From Lineus longissimus (taxonomy: Eukaryota; Nemertea; Pilidiophora; Heteronemertea; Lineidae), in contig NC_088317.1 in the NCBI RefSeq assembly GCF_910592395.1, positions 1 through 64,000 of the forward strand: a stretch of 64,000 nucleotides of DNA. Reading direction: 5' to 3'. The position numbers were made by a program, and so were the translations under genes. Positions 37,704-50,313 of this stretch are shown here, in pieces; within the stretch, counting starts at the first letter, position 1; every line of letters starts with the position of its first letter. The notes below the pieces were generated by a model, which was not told the DNA's origin, searched no databases, and worked only from the letters and a program-made list of their open reading frames with translations.

Positions 37704-37709
37704 GCAACG

Positions 37710-38170
37710 CTGCTGGGGTCTTGATCATGAACATCGGAGAGTTTTATGTGTCTAATTGACCAACTTATGTCTGTAAGTCACACACTCTCCGAAGACAGTC
37801 ACAACCCTGGAGGAGACACTACAAATTGTATTTTGCTTCATCATTACATCACCGGATCGACCCACATGATCTGATATATTGAACCAGTCAACCAGTCAAA
37901 AAGCTGAAAACACGTCAATATATGTTTATTTGAGATACGAGCGCCACCAAACGTCTATTTGAGTGTATGTCTATTGGAGATACGACACAATATGTTTATT
38001 TCAGGTACTTCTCCGTTAAAACGAGCGCCACCAAACGTCTATTCGAGTCATAACACGACATAAAATGTCTATTTGAGACAACCTCTATTTATGCGGAAAT
38101 AACCACCCATACTTGATCATGAAAACCGGAGATATTTGTATGTGTCAAATTGACCAACTTGATGCTTATC
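37710..38170. repeat. pair of direct repeats bracketing about 340 bp
   Basis: A block with CTTGATCATGAAAACCGGAG, ATGTGTCAAATTGACCAACTT at about 38113-38162 matches a diverged copy at about 37720-37770 (CTTGATCATGAACATCGGAG, ATGTGTCTAATTGACCAACTT). Between them the phrase GAGCGCCACCAAACGTCTATT occurs twice (about 37939 and 38024). This is a nested duplication upstream of ITM2. Confidence 0.6.
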
Positions 38171-38531
38171 TTAGCTCGGATCTGACTCATGATATGACTG
38201 CAAGAGAAGATAGACTTGCCCAGGATCACACACTTGATGACGGACGAATGATAAAGAATGAAAGACAAGTGACCTGTCAAAGATCACAAAGCAGATGACC
38301 AAACGATTCCTTCTTTGTAGATTTGACAACCCTAGAACGCACATCTACTTTGCCACTGGTACTAGTTTCCTATCCCAACTTAAGTCCAAGGGGGCGAAAT
38401 GACTTCGATTTGGAGCGAAACGACTGGGGGCGAAAAGATCAGGGAGCGAAACTTCCGCAATTCTACGTCATGATTGTAGATAAGGAAGTCAAAATACATA
38501 CTGAGGATAAAACGCAAAATTCGCTCACAAA

Positions 38532-41500
38532 ATGACGATATTTAAAGCTAAGACGGGGGAAAAAAAGCCTGATACTAAATATGTGGCACCTCCAGCAGTC
38601 CCAGATGGTGTGGTGAGTATTTATTTAGTCAAATTCCGATTGAGAATGTGATTTTACAGGTGTTTTCCGTACGTCGTTTTTCTCATGTTTTATAATTATA
38701 GGTCCAACAGTGTAGTGTAATATCTCGTCCTAAAGTGTATCGTTTGTGTAAATATTTTTGTTATTTGAAAAAATTCAATGCTTGGATTTTCATCAAACTT
38801 GTCAATGTCAGACGTGAATTTGTTAAAGTTCCAATGGCTAAACTTTAGAATCCCCGATCAGAAATGACGTAGTTTGATCGCATTCAACTATAAATCCATT
38901 GAACAGTGTGGTGCTTCGTTAGTCAACCGATGACCTTTTTTGCCTAATTTTGGGGTGTGATCGGGGATTCTAAACTCGTTCCTTTATGACATCAAGTATT
39001 CATGCGGGTTGTTATGAAACTCTCTCATGATCAGTGGAGCTCTAAGCAGCTGTCAGTGGTGAGAAAAATTATTCCCAACTGAGCCAATAACTTATATTAT
39101 GAATACATGTTCTATCGGGAGGGATGGGGCACTGTCCTGTTCTGTTAATTTTTGTTCCCCTTGTCGCCAAGCCAAACTTCCCAATATTCAGTATTACAGT
39201 CATTCACTATTGTGCATGGTGTTTTCCTAGCGAAAGACAGAGTAGAGAATGGCAATGCTGTTTGTACTGCACAAATCACCTGCAAGAAACCTTAACCAGC
39301 TTGCATTATCTGTAAAATACCTGAAATACCCGCTTCACCTCAGGGCTGCTGATTGTAAAGCCCGCCAGGTACATGCACTTTCAAGTACCAGTACTTAGGC
39401 CTTCATTCTAGTCATCAGGCTACATTTCCCCAGACAGATCTCTGTTGACTTTCTCGTTCGTTCTCTCTGGTCTGTCCCACTGCACAGTTTAACATATTTT
39501 CCATCTTATATGAAAGTCGTCTTTTAATACAGACAAAATAAACTATATTTGAATTTGAATTTGAATTAGAATTTAGATATAGACCATGAGTTGCTCTAAT
39601 TGGCTGAGTACACTCTAGAGATGTGGTTAGTGTTTAGCATCAGAGAGTCACTAGTTAAACTTGGAAAAGCATTGGGCTGACTTGAACTTGAGTTTATTCC
39701 ACTGTAGCCAAGTGCTGTGATATGTGTGAGCTGTTATACATTGCATTATACAATTATTTTGAGATTCTAATCTATATTGGTTTCCATTCATCCTTTTATG
39801 AGATGCATTGAATACCCTGGCAACAAATTACAATTCCCTCACTCTTCATTATTAATGGCCAATGAGGCAAAAGGATTTCACTGATAATGTCTATTTTAAA
39901 CTTTGTCGGATTGCCATCCTACAAAATGGACATTGGGGAGGCGTCATAAATAAATGATGACTACTGCACGATGATTGGTCATGGATTGGAAATTGTCATT
40001 GGGGAGGTAATACTTTTGGGCAGAAAAAGGTGTAAGAGGCTGGTCGGCAGATGAGGGAATTTGTTCAACAGGGTTCAATGCGATAATGGTGTATGTTGCA
40101 TGCATACAGATCTGGTCCACTATCTTATAACAGCAGCCTAGAGGTACTAGAGGTTAGGTAAGCTTTGAAAACAGCCAGCCAGTATTACATTTAAAATTTC
40201 TTGTTCCAGTCCGAATCAGATGCCAACGCGGCCAATGTATACATCGCCCGACGACGACGATCGCGGATGACCAACACATGCATCCTTCTTGGAGTCTTAC
40301 TCATTCTGGGTATCGGCATTGCGGGTGGAATATACCTTTATAAACACTTTGTTCGAGGGGTAAGCATCATGACCTGCAAGATGTTTTGGGCAGCTATACG
40401 CTATACATGTGGTGGTTTAGTCTTTAGGACCCGGCCAAGACTGCACTGGGGTCCAAGGATGGTGGTAAATAATGTTTGACTCCTTGTGACAACATGTCAA
40501 AGGTTAAGGGTAACAGTAACACTAACAGATCTTGAAATCAAGAATTCATAGCAAACCTTTTGGATTTGTCGCCCATCTTAGATGAGATGAAAACAACCAA
40601 CTGGCATTGAAGTTTGATTTTAGATTCACAAAACCGCAGAGATCAAGAAAGTAGAGCTCACAAAATGGCAATTCTAACTTTCTTAAGACTCAGTTATCTT
40701 GGGTGATGCATTATTAAATAATTATATCTGTAAAAAAATTATATTGGTTTCTTTTTTGCAGTCGTACACAGCATGGTGTGGAGTTAAATACACTGACCAG
40801 TTCCAACGGGAGGCGACCAAAGGGGGCTATTCAGATGCCTTCATGGAAGAGCACGTCGAGATAGATAGAGATGGAAATTATGAAAAAATCGAAGTGCCAA
40901 AATTCGATATTTGTTCTGATGCTGTGATCCTACATGACTTTTTCAAGGTAGGTGCTGAGTTTATCGGTTTTAGATGACACTATTAAGTCATTTTCATGTT
41001 CATTTGAGAGCAAATCAAACATTGTTAATATTGGCTGTGAATTGTGGGATGGCGTTGGCTTTCTCTTTGCTTTTTCTCAATACAGCCCATGCACGGTGTT
41101 CTATAATGTTGTCATTGCACCTGCTTTATCAAACCTGGTGGCACAGTTCATTGTCCATTTTGGCATTAGCCTTCAGTTCATATTGGTTAGTCAGACACGC
41201 TCAAATCAAATAGGCAGAACGATTGACTGTGCTGCATGCCATATTGACACATACTTGTTATCAATCTGTTATCTATAAATTGGCCTTCATTACTGCCTAA
41301 TTGAATGAATAATTAGGATAGGGGTTAGTAAGTGCACACTTTACAATGGCGCTAGACTTAGACATGTACATTTCTTCATGGAACACTCAGATGAACTGGT
41401 CAGCTTGGATGTATGTAAAGGCAGTCCAGTCACTTCTTCCTAAACTCATTGTTCTGGTGTTAATCAGGTATAGGCAACCACACCCGTCTGACCTCAAGGG

Positions 41501-44500
41501 CGGAATTTCAAAACCCTACTGGATTGTGTTGATATCTTGACCACAAGTTTCTCCACTGTAATAGTTGTCCAAACACAGCACCTGGACAGATTAATGGAGT
41601 TGGTGAAGGTTTTTCTGCTGGAGAGCCTGGACAGATTTTGATGCCATTCTGGTCAAAACTGAAATGAGTTTTCAAGTGTCCACATTTGGTTTCAACACTG
41701 GCCAAATAAGTCTGTGGTGGAGAATTTTTAAAATGCACTCCTAGTTCAGTACTAGTTGTCTCAGATTACCACAAGAACACATCATCGAGGAGAAAATAAC
41801 TGCTCTTCCTAGATAAAGACTGACTCGTGGTCCATCCCTGCCACATTCACAATCACAGCCACCTCTCGGATTGCAGGATTGATATTTTTTAGCTGTAATT
41901 GGATCAAAACCTTGAATCTGTTGAAAGTAAAGAAGCGCTGTTGCGGCTGTCTTCAATCCCTCGTGAAATTGCCAACTGAGCGTTGTGGTAGTTTTGCCTT
42001 AATTTAGCTGTAGGTGTCACAAAATGTATTGACTCAGAAAGGTGAGGTTGCCAACCAGGAAATCAGCAGAGTGAATCATTCATCAAAACGTATTGTATTT
42101 CACAGAAATGTATAGACCAGCACTACATAAAGTCTTGTTTTCTTTGTCAGACAGTTACTCTATGGTTGATCCTCGGGTCCCTCCTCTGTGTTTAACCCTT
42201 TTGTCGTTTGTCAATATTAGTCCCAGCACTCCCAACTCCACATGACCACCTCGACTATTAAGGACCCCCTAACCTCCTGCCAATAGTCTCCCTTTTGAAA
42301 AATTCTGCTCCTGCTTCATGTTGGAAACAGAGTGGAATTTTGAAGTAGCCTGTTGAATGTTCAGCCTGATCGTATACCACTGGGAACTGCATCCCTCAAT
42401 GCTGTTGTTTTCTACCTGCTTCAGAAACAAAAAGAAACACTTAAAAAAAACTGGGGCACGCAGGTTTATCAGATTGATCAGGGGCCTGGCCTATTATTGC
42501 TCATAGTTTGAAAAGATTGGTGAGGCTACAGGAAAGCTTTGTTTTAGTTCTCATGTAAGAAATTACCTGAGAATTTGAGCTGAGGAAGAGACTGATTTGA
42601 AGATCTGGTGTTATTTCTGCAACAGGCAGTTAATCAGCTCAGTAAGGTAGACTTGGTGCTCTGAACCTTGACACCTTATCCACGAACCATCTTCAATGCT
42701 TGGTAAAAATTTGAAAGTTGGCACAGACTCACTTTGATGTGTTGCGTTGATCACGGTAAGTACTCAAACATGATGTCTTGTCTGCGAGTCACTGGTTTCA
42801 ATATTGATTGCTCTGGGAGTTTACTTTCTTCGCCATCTTCTCCAGCTTGAATAACAAGCTGACCACCCATGACATGAGCCAAAAGCAGAAAAAATGCATT
42901 GTGTTCTTGTGGGTAGGCCTCCGTAATGTCAGAAGCCCATAACCTGCAAAAAGAGCCTTACTATCTTGGTTTATACTTGGTTGGTATATTCCTCGGCAAG
43001 AGGCAAGAACCTATTTGCTTCATCACTGCATGATAATCATGTCTGCCTGATAGAATGACCAGGGGAGAAGTGGGTGAGGGGGGGGCATGAACAGAATAAT
43101 TATCGACCATAAAATTTGGGATTTTTCATCTTTAGTGTCAACTGGTTAATGTGGCTAATGGCCAGAATTGCATACAAATTGATTGACTGCAGCATCTCGA
43201 CATGCACATAGTCATGGTTGCATGTACATGTAGCTAGCTCACTTGTACCTACACCTGATCTAGCAAGCTTTCAGCCAATTCCTACTAGCTTTGCTTTGAA
43301 AAACAAGCTTGTTTACTCACTACACATGACTTCTGTACATGAAGTTCTAAGATGGAGTCAGTGCTTTACTGGAACGAGAGGAAGATTGCCAGGATGTTAC
43401 TTGTTAGATACAAGGTTCCTGTCTCTAATCAGTTCAGACACATCAGTGGAGTCCACTTTGCATTATTGTGTTTCTTCAACTTAGCAACTCAGCTGTGTGG
43501 GATATCTGCATCCCTCAACTGTACGTTTTTAAAGCATAGCTAAGAACTAAATTAGGGTTAGCATTCGATGGCATCTTGGCCATGATTGTCAGATTTTCTG
43601 AATGATTTCCCAATAATATCGTTGCACTTCAGGATAGCTTCTGCTTCATTTTAAATATGTAGGTTGAAAGTTTGATATCCATCTATAGCATATAGATATT
43701 CATGTGAAGGAGTAGCATTCCCCCAAAGTTGCCTGGCATGCAAAACCATTGGTTTTTCACTGGTGGCTTATTCTACCACCAATCCAACCAGTGTCTAAAC
43801 TCAACAATCATGATCGCTGAGGTCCTTGACCCACCCCTCAGTTCCTTCTTTGTTCTTCCACACTACCTCTATTAGGAGGCCTATTGTCACATACCATACG
43901 CAGTTTGACTGTAACAATGGCTTTTTTGTGTTGAAACATTGCACTGAATGAAGTAATTATGCAAGCGGGCAATGTGCCATGGAACAAGTGTATAGTACAT
44001 GGATATACACCTCATTTGGATAAATCAATACATTTAGTTTTTCTGGCTAAATAAATTATAGATGTGGTGAAGGTGGAAAAAAATAAGTATGACAAAACTA
44101 AACATTGTTGGGTGAATAATATAGTAATGGTTTTCCGCATATTAGTGAGGCCTAATATGGGTCAAGTGTGAGCTTAAGAGTAAAATGTTCACTGATAGGT
44201 CTATAAAGGGTATGATCTTCTGAGAATTGTCTTTCCAATATTTGTCTTCCTGTTGGGTCACGTCAGTGTTAGTGACTGGATGAGCAAATGGCTAGCATTG
44301 TTTGGCAGACTAGTTGACCTACTTTGGAAAGCACTGAGAGATTATCCATAAACATCAGACATCAAAGTTGTCAATGATAGTTAGCATTCATGCTCAAGGT
44401 CTACGTCAACGGCTACACCCACTATGAATACATCATCCAATATAACTCTTGACTGTGGGCGACAGCCTAATTTCCCTGTGGTGGATATTCGATAAAATAT

Positions 44501-45899
44501 TGCTCTGGGTTGTGTGGCAACTGTTTGCTAATGCTTCACATAGCCATAAAGCGCTAGTGTTTGCTGATGAATGATATCACTGTAAACACAACAATACAGT
44601 AAAGCCTACTATGTGGTTTTGCTCAACTGGTATAGGAGAATGGTTGAGAAGGCTAGGAAATTGTCAATACCCGGGTTGGTACTGTCACTATTTATTTTGT
44701 CAGTTTGGAAAATATCCCTGAAAAAGGCAGATATTCAGATTCATGTTGTGTGCATGTGTAATGTTTCTCTGAAGCCTACTCCTACGCTGGATAGCTTGTG
44801 TTCTGCTCACACTGCATGTGAAATGTTTCTCTGAAGCCTACTCCTACGCTGGATAGCTTGTGTTCTGCCCACACTGCATGTGTATTGTTTCTCTGAAGCC
44901 TACTCCTATGCTGGATAGCTTGTGTTCTGCTCACACTGCATGTGAAATGTTTCTCTGAAGCCTACTCCTATGCTGGATAGCTTGTGTTCTGCTCACACTG
45001 CATGTGTATTGTTTCTCTGAAGCCTACTCCTATGCTGGATAGCTTGTGTTCTGCTCACACTGCATGTGAAATGTTTCTCTGAAGCCTACTCCTATGCTGG
45101 ATAGCTTGTGTTCTGCCCACACTGCATGTGTATTGTTTCTCTGAAGCCTACTCCTATGCTGGATAGCTTGTGTTCTGCCCACACTGCATGTGTATTGTTT
45201 CTCTGAAGCCTACTCCTATGCTGGATAGCTTGTGTTCTGCCCACACTGCATGTGTATTGTTTCTCTGAAGCCTACTCCTATGCTGGATAGCTTGTGTTCT
45301 GCCCACACTGCATGTGTAATGTTTCTCTGAAGCCTACTCCTATGCTGGATAGCTTGTGTTCTGCCCACACTGCATGTTACTCCCATTGAGATCCATTCGA
45401 GCCCTACGCTCACTAGTGTTGTGGCAATCCAGCGCTAGGTGATACGTGTAACCATGGATACAGTTATGGAGAAACTGTGCAGCGATCTGACCATGGTTCA
45501 TTGATTACTGATCATAGTGATCGCTATCCATTGTACACAGAGTCGTAATGTGTCAGGGCTGGCGACAGGAAGATCAGTCAAATTACATATCTCAAGAGGT
45601 TGTTACATTCACAAACTGATGTGAACTGATCACATTGGAATTGTGTGAATTTCCACCCTTGAAGCTTCAAGATGGAACTTGTTGACATGGTCTTGAACAC
45701 TTGAAACTTGCCAGGCAGTTTCTAAATGTCATGACTCTTGGAGAGAGAGAAGTTACTCTGGCCGAGCTGGAACTTGGTGTTTTGTTTACAACTTGAGGTC
45801 ACGAAAGGGGAGCATCTTCAACATACATGATTGTGTGTGACTTGAGGCGGGCTTGGCTTTACCCCCATCCAACACTAAAAGTCTTCAGTGGAGGGTGAA

Positions 45900-45937
<38 letters not shown>

Positions 45938-48900
45938 ACCTGTAGTCTGTTAACATGCATAAACGGTTATATCAATGACCATATCCTGAGACAGTTCACT
46001 GCTCGTCTAGTCCTGCTCCCGGTGTCAGTCCTCAATTCACAACAGCGATTTGTGGCACATCCTAGTGAAAGACCATTTGTTAAGTTTTTCTAAATCTTTT
46101 CATTATCGAATTTTCTGCCAGTTTCAGTTGTACCCAATTGATACCCATGTCATTTGCCTCCCTGACATAAATATATTAATTATAAAAAACTATCATTTCA
46201 GAATCTAACAGCCGTAATAGATCGCGATCGCAACCGATGTTTCGTGATGCCACTCAACAGAACGGAGGTGATCCCGCCAACTGATTTCTGGGATCTTATC
46301 ACCAAGATGAGGGTAAGCAGCTGACAATTTTATGGTGTTCCGATGGAATCCTGCTTATAGTCACGCAGTTCTAATCCTTAATGTTCTAACTGAGAGTAAT
46401 ATGCACTCCAGCTGTACAATGCAATGCAACATTGCACTTACTGATGGACAGTACGGTAGGTGCACTCCACCAAAGCAAGATATCTGGTGTCAAGAAAAAC
46501 GTTACAGAATGGGTTCATTGATTTTCCATAGGATTATTGCTCTGCCTGTGACAGGAATCTTGCTTTCACAGGATGATGAGTCATTCAGGTTTTAGGTCTA
46601 ATTACATCCTTTGAAGCCTTCAGGCTTTCAATATATCAAATCTGATTCAGTCAATGGAACCAAACTTTTTTTGGGCATGAACTCAACTGGTGTGTGTCAG
46701 AGTGGATGGTTTTATCAAATTTTAGCAATGTCCTTGAAATCAGGGATGTCTTCCTTCTGATGAATGGTTGAATGAAGAGTATAGAAGCTGGATTGAAGAG
46801 ATAAGACACTATGTAAACACAATGGCTTTATCCCGATATGCAGCACTGACTGGGTGTGGCACTGTAAGTCATGACCTGAAAATGTTTAATGCGGTCGTCC
46901 ACATAGATATCTTGTGGTTTTTTGGTCTTGGATGAATATTTGGTTCAGCTGGAGTGGAAGACATATATGCGCAGAGATAAAATTGTGAGTGCGCTACTAC
47001 AGTGATAGTGCCATCTTTTGTAAAACATTCCATAAACCCTCCTTGCCTGACAGGGTATGATCAGATAGCTTTTAGAAAGATTGGTGAGTGAGTCATCACT
47101 GGCTTCATCAATAAGCTCCCTGGGCTACTCAGCTCAAGGACTGAGCTGCTCATGGCATGTAATGGTGAAATTACTGAAATCGCTTCTGCTGTGTCTAAGC
47201 ATGACAAGTGGTACCATCAATAAGCCCCCTGGGATACTCCTATCCAGTTCCCAGACACCATCAAGAACAGATCAGCTCATCAAAGTTCCCATGGCTACTC
47301 TTGGAAACGTGGTTGTGTATCAGCACGCCTTCTTATCAGGTCAAGAGAAACAGAGCATCAAGCACCTGGGCAGCACTGTGCGAGTTTTGGGACTGATGAT
47401 GTTGGTTCATTTTGAGCAGAAAACAAAAACTAGTGAAAAAAAAATTTGGACTAAGAAATTTATTCAACTTTCAGTCAGTTCAAAATTTTGAAAAATTTTC
47501 AAAGTCAAAAAAGTTTTGGGACTAATGATGTTGGTTCATTTTGAGCTGAAAACAAAAAAACAGTGAAAAAAAATATTTGGCTCTGAAATTTGTCCATCCT
47601 TCAGAGTTGAATTTTTTCATAAGTTCAAAATTCTGAATAGTTTTCAAAGCCAAAATTTTTTATCAATTTTGTCATTGATAATCATGAAGTAACTATTTGT
47701 TTTCTATCTTACAGAGTGGTTACTACATGCCCAGTTCCAGCCTTGTTCGTCACCACTACAAAGTCATGCAGCCTCCCGTACAAGACCTCACCGACTTTGG
47801 CCCTTACATCAGGGCAGAATGCCGGGCCTACGACACGTACCGTCTCAAGAAGATGCGACGACACACCTTCAGGTTTGGCCGAAAATTCCACAGATCAGGT
47901 ATGAAAATTTGTGTAAAATCAGAGATGCCCTGTTTATCAGTGTGGCATGTTCAAAATGTGCATGACCTTCTTCATGGTGCCCAATCGTACGACCGTATTG
48001 CACAGGGAATAGGGTGACTAAAGGGTAATGCTTCCCCTGTCATGTTCTCATGATGAAGACATGTTCTTCTAAGTGAGCTTTAGACATGGCTAGCTTAACT
48101 CCTCCTGCACTGGGTGTCCGTCAAGGTGTCTTCAGTTCTTTCCCATTGTTTGGCCCTTAGGCATCTTGGGTTGAGGATCATCTGATAATTGTTAAAATAC
48201 TTTGCATTTGAACTATTACCTTTATAACATGCAGACTCTCCGCCTTTGTTACTTTATTGTTGATACTGACCTCATCTGGATTGAATCTGGTTTTAAATTT
48301 AGATTTCACAGCAAAGAAAGCGTATCGTTGATGTCTATTTCTGTTCAGCAAAGATGAATTTTTAAATTTCTGTCCTGATAGTCACGCGGCAAGGACTACA
48401 CACGAAAGAGCAATTGGCTCAGTGTATCATTACATACGTGGTATTTTACGAAAACATTGTGAATGTCAGAAACATTGTTCAATGTTTGATGCCAAAACCT
48501 TTATTGCAAGGACTCGTGTATTCCATGTCCATGTTCTGAACATGTCAGCTTACCAGTCTCCTCATTTATGGAGCTGTGATGCAAATCCTTCTTTGTTATG
48601 TGAAGGTCAACTTTCTTATGTAGTATAATACTGCCAGTCGATTTGTTTCACCAAACGAAAGGAGAGCGCATTTCAGTACCATTGTGTACAAGGCTAAAAC
48701 ATGCCAGTTAGCTCAGCAGTCCTTCTTCATTACACTAATGGGTACAGATGGGTTCATATGCTTGGGATTACGCAAGTTGTATTTTTCAATAGGATTGTCA
48801 GGTTACTGTTGCCGTTGGTTTTGCAATCTGCTGACTTCAGAAGATGATCATATCAGGTCATTTTTAACAAAGGTCACCACAAAGGTTGCAGGATCATGAT

Positions 48901-49176
48901 GTCTTCACTATGACGTCAAGAGATTCCTGCTCACCAGAGCTGCCTGTGCCTCTTTTGACCTGATCCATCAAGTGTATTATTCACCATACCGCATTATCAT
49001 GCAGGGCCAAGAGCCAGTAATATGGTTTCTCAATTTTATGTTGGACTTGGATGACCAATTGGTGTGTCCCTTACCCATCTGACCGGTCACTGTAAAGCAG
49101 CTGCAGCAGGTTAATAGCCCAATCGTGACCCTATCAATGGCATTACTCAATGATTAGCACAGTGCATGGCCAGGAA

Positions 49177-49213
<37 letters not shown>

Positions 49214-50313
49214 ATCTCTGCCAAGTTCTCTGTTGTTGGAGAGATTAATAACAAGGCATTGCTTATCTCATGACTATTTTCTCAGAAATGTTTCTTTCCC
49301 AAAAGCTTATTGTCATCCATTGAGTTGTATTACTTTGATGTAAACAAACAAAGACATTGAAGGATAATCTAATCTTATAACGATATTGTGAAAAATTGTT
49401 TGATTCCTTGTTGTGAAGAGCTGGTTCACCCTGGAGAAACGACACTCCAACTTCATGGGTATGATGTTCATTTGCGGGAACATCCAGCTTACAGAGATGC
49501 TTTTCAAACTGGCCAAATGGTGTACTCACATAATGTACTCTTTCTCTGGACAGGCTAACTCAGTAGGTCGGGAGACCTGCCTTATTCTCACCAAGTTGGA
49601 CAACTGATTCTCCAGAGTGTGCTTGCATCACCTCTGTCTGTGATGCTAACATTCTTGCACATGACATAACAGAATCAAATAACGTCTATTTGCAATGATT
49701 AGGTGCATAAATGATGAGGTGACTTATGATGACAAGTAATCGTTCATTGATATCACATCAACCTCCTTCATTCAAGCCAAGTGCAACTCCTTACCTGTCT
49801 GATTCTTGCCGTCTCCAGAAATCTAAGTTGTTTTTGATGCTCTTTTGCAATCTTGCTTGCCTTTGATCTGATTGAGTGCACAGTGTCAGTTGTCCTCTCG
49901 TGTTGACGAATGGATTTGATGTCTTTGCTCACTCACATCAAAGTCACCAATTCACTGTAATAGGTCCTTAGAGACTGCAAGAAAAAAGACATCGAATTTG
50001 TTCAGTACCGAAGTGTTACTGATAATGTTCCTGTGTAACATAAGTTTGTATCAAGACATTGCCTAGCAGAAGATATGCTTGTGATGTTTGCTAATCTTTC
50101 AGAACTTAGACAAGAGAAGAATTACTTCTCCTAGGTTAGGGTTCTATTTGATGGCTTTTACTTCTAACCTTTAAGTATGTTGAATGCTTGTTCTAACATC
50201 TCTTTGTTTGTGTCTTTGCAGGGCGCCACAGGAGGAGTGCAGGAGCTGAATGTATCGATTACCAGAACTACGCCGGCAAGAACATGGCATTATATGACAT
50301 ATGCTTTACCTAA
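38532..50313 (+). CDS. ITM2: ITM2 (BRI) family BRICHOS membrane protein, 6 exons
   Basis: Exons: 38532-38612, 40210-40359, 40762-40947, 46202-46312, 47715-47898, 50222-50313 (804 nt, 267 residues; human ITM2B has 266). It is a type II membrane protein. RRRRSR precedes a transmembrane segment at about residues 50-70 (ILLGVLLILGIGIAGGIYLY). A BRICHOS chaperone-like domain occupies about 110-220, with conserved cysteines in NRCFVMPLN and AECRAYDTY. A furin-type RHRR site at 239-242 releases a 25-residue peptide with two cysteines 17 residues apart, the same spacing as in human BRI2. The sequon NRT in PLNRTEV matches the glycosylated site of BRI2. The start is the first in-frame ATG of a 27-codon first exon ending at GTGAGT. 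A 5.3-kb third intron holds the 62-bp array and a poly-G tract. Confidence 0.92.
39430..39575 (+). repeat. possible LINE/SINE 3' end with TTTGAA tail
   Basis: The sequence ends AATAAACTATATTTGAATTTGAATTTGAATT, an AATAAA-like word followed by a short TTTGAA repeat. Non-LTR retrotransposons of several invertebrate groups end this way. Only the tail is visible, and I did not find a reverse transcriptase frame, so this is tentative. It lies in ITM2 intron 1. Confidence 0.35.
44752..45378. repeat. 62-bp minisatellite in ITM2 intron 3, about 10 copies
   Basis: The phrase TTTCTCTGAAGCCTACTCCT recurs every 62 bp from 44762 onward. Copies differ at TACGC versus TATGC and at TGCTCACAC versus TGCCCACAC. 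Variants GTGAAATG and GTGTATTG alternate through part of the array, hinting at expansion by two-unit blocks. Confidence 0.95.
45901..45936. repeat. homopolymer of 36 G
   Basis: An uninterrupted run of 36 G on the plus (transcribed) strand inside ITM2 intron 3, followed by TACC. Its exact length may be limited by sequencing accuracy. Confidence 0.85.
47384..47660. repeat. tandem duplication of about 125-145 bp in ITM2 intron 4
   Basis: Two copies of a block starting AGTTTTGGGACT-ATGATGTTGG and ending in TTTTCAAAG-CAAAA lie head to tail. The second copy's end matches the TTTTTCATAAGTTCAAAATTCTGAA tail of the dispersed repeat at 13246 and 24098. The block ends about 55 bp before the exon 5 acceptor. 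Confidence 0.8.
49181..49211. repeat. TC microsatellite
   Basis: About 15 TC units in ITM2 intron 5. A simple repeat with no further signal. Confidence 0.95.

Larger units (their letters stand above)
40948..46201 (+). other. ITM2 intron 3 (5.3 kb)
   Basis: No additional exon is needed, since exon 3 (ending HDFFK) and exon 4 (starting NLTAVIDRD) join in phase 0 as in the family. The intron holds the 62-bp minisatellite and the 36-G tract listed separately. Minus-strand open frames at 41508-41956 have no family resemblance that I can defend. Confidence 0.7.
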
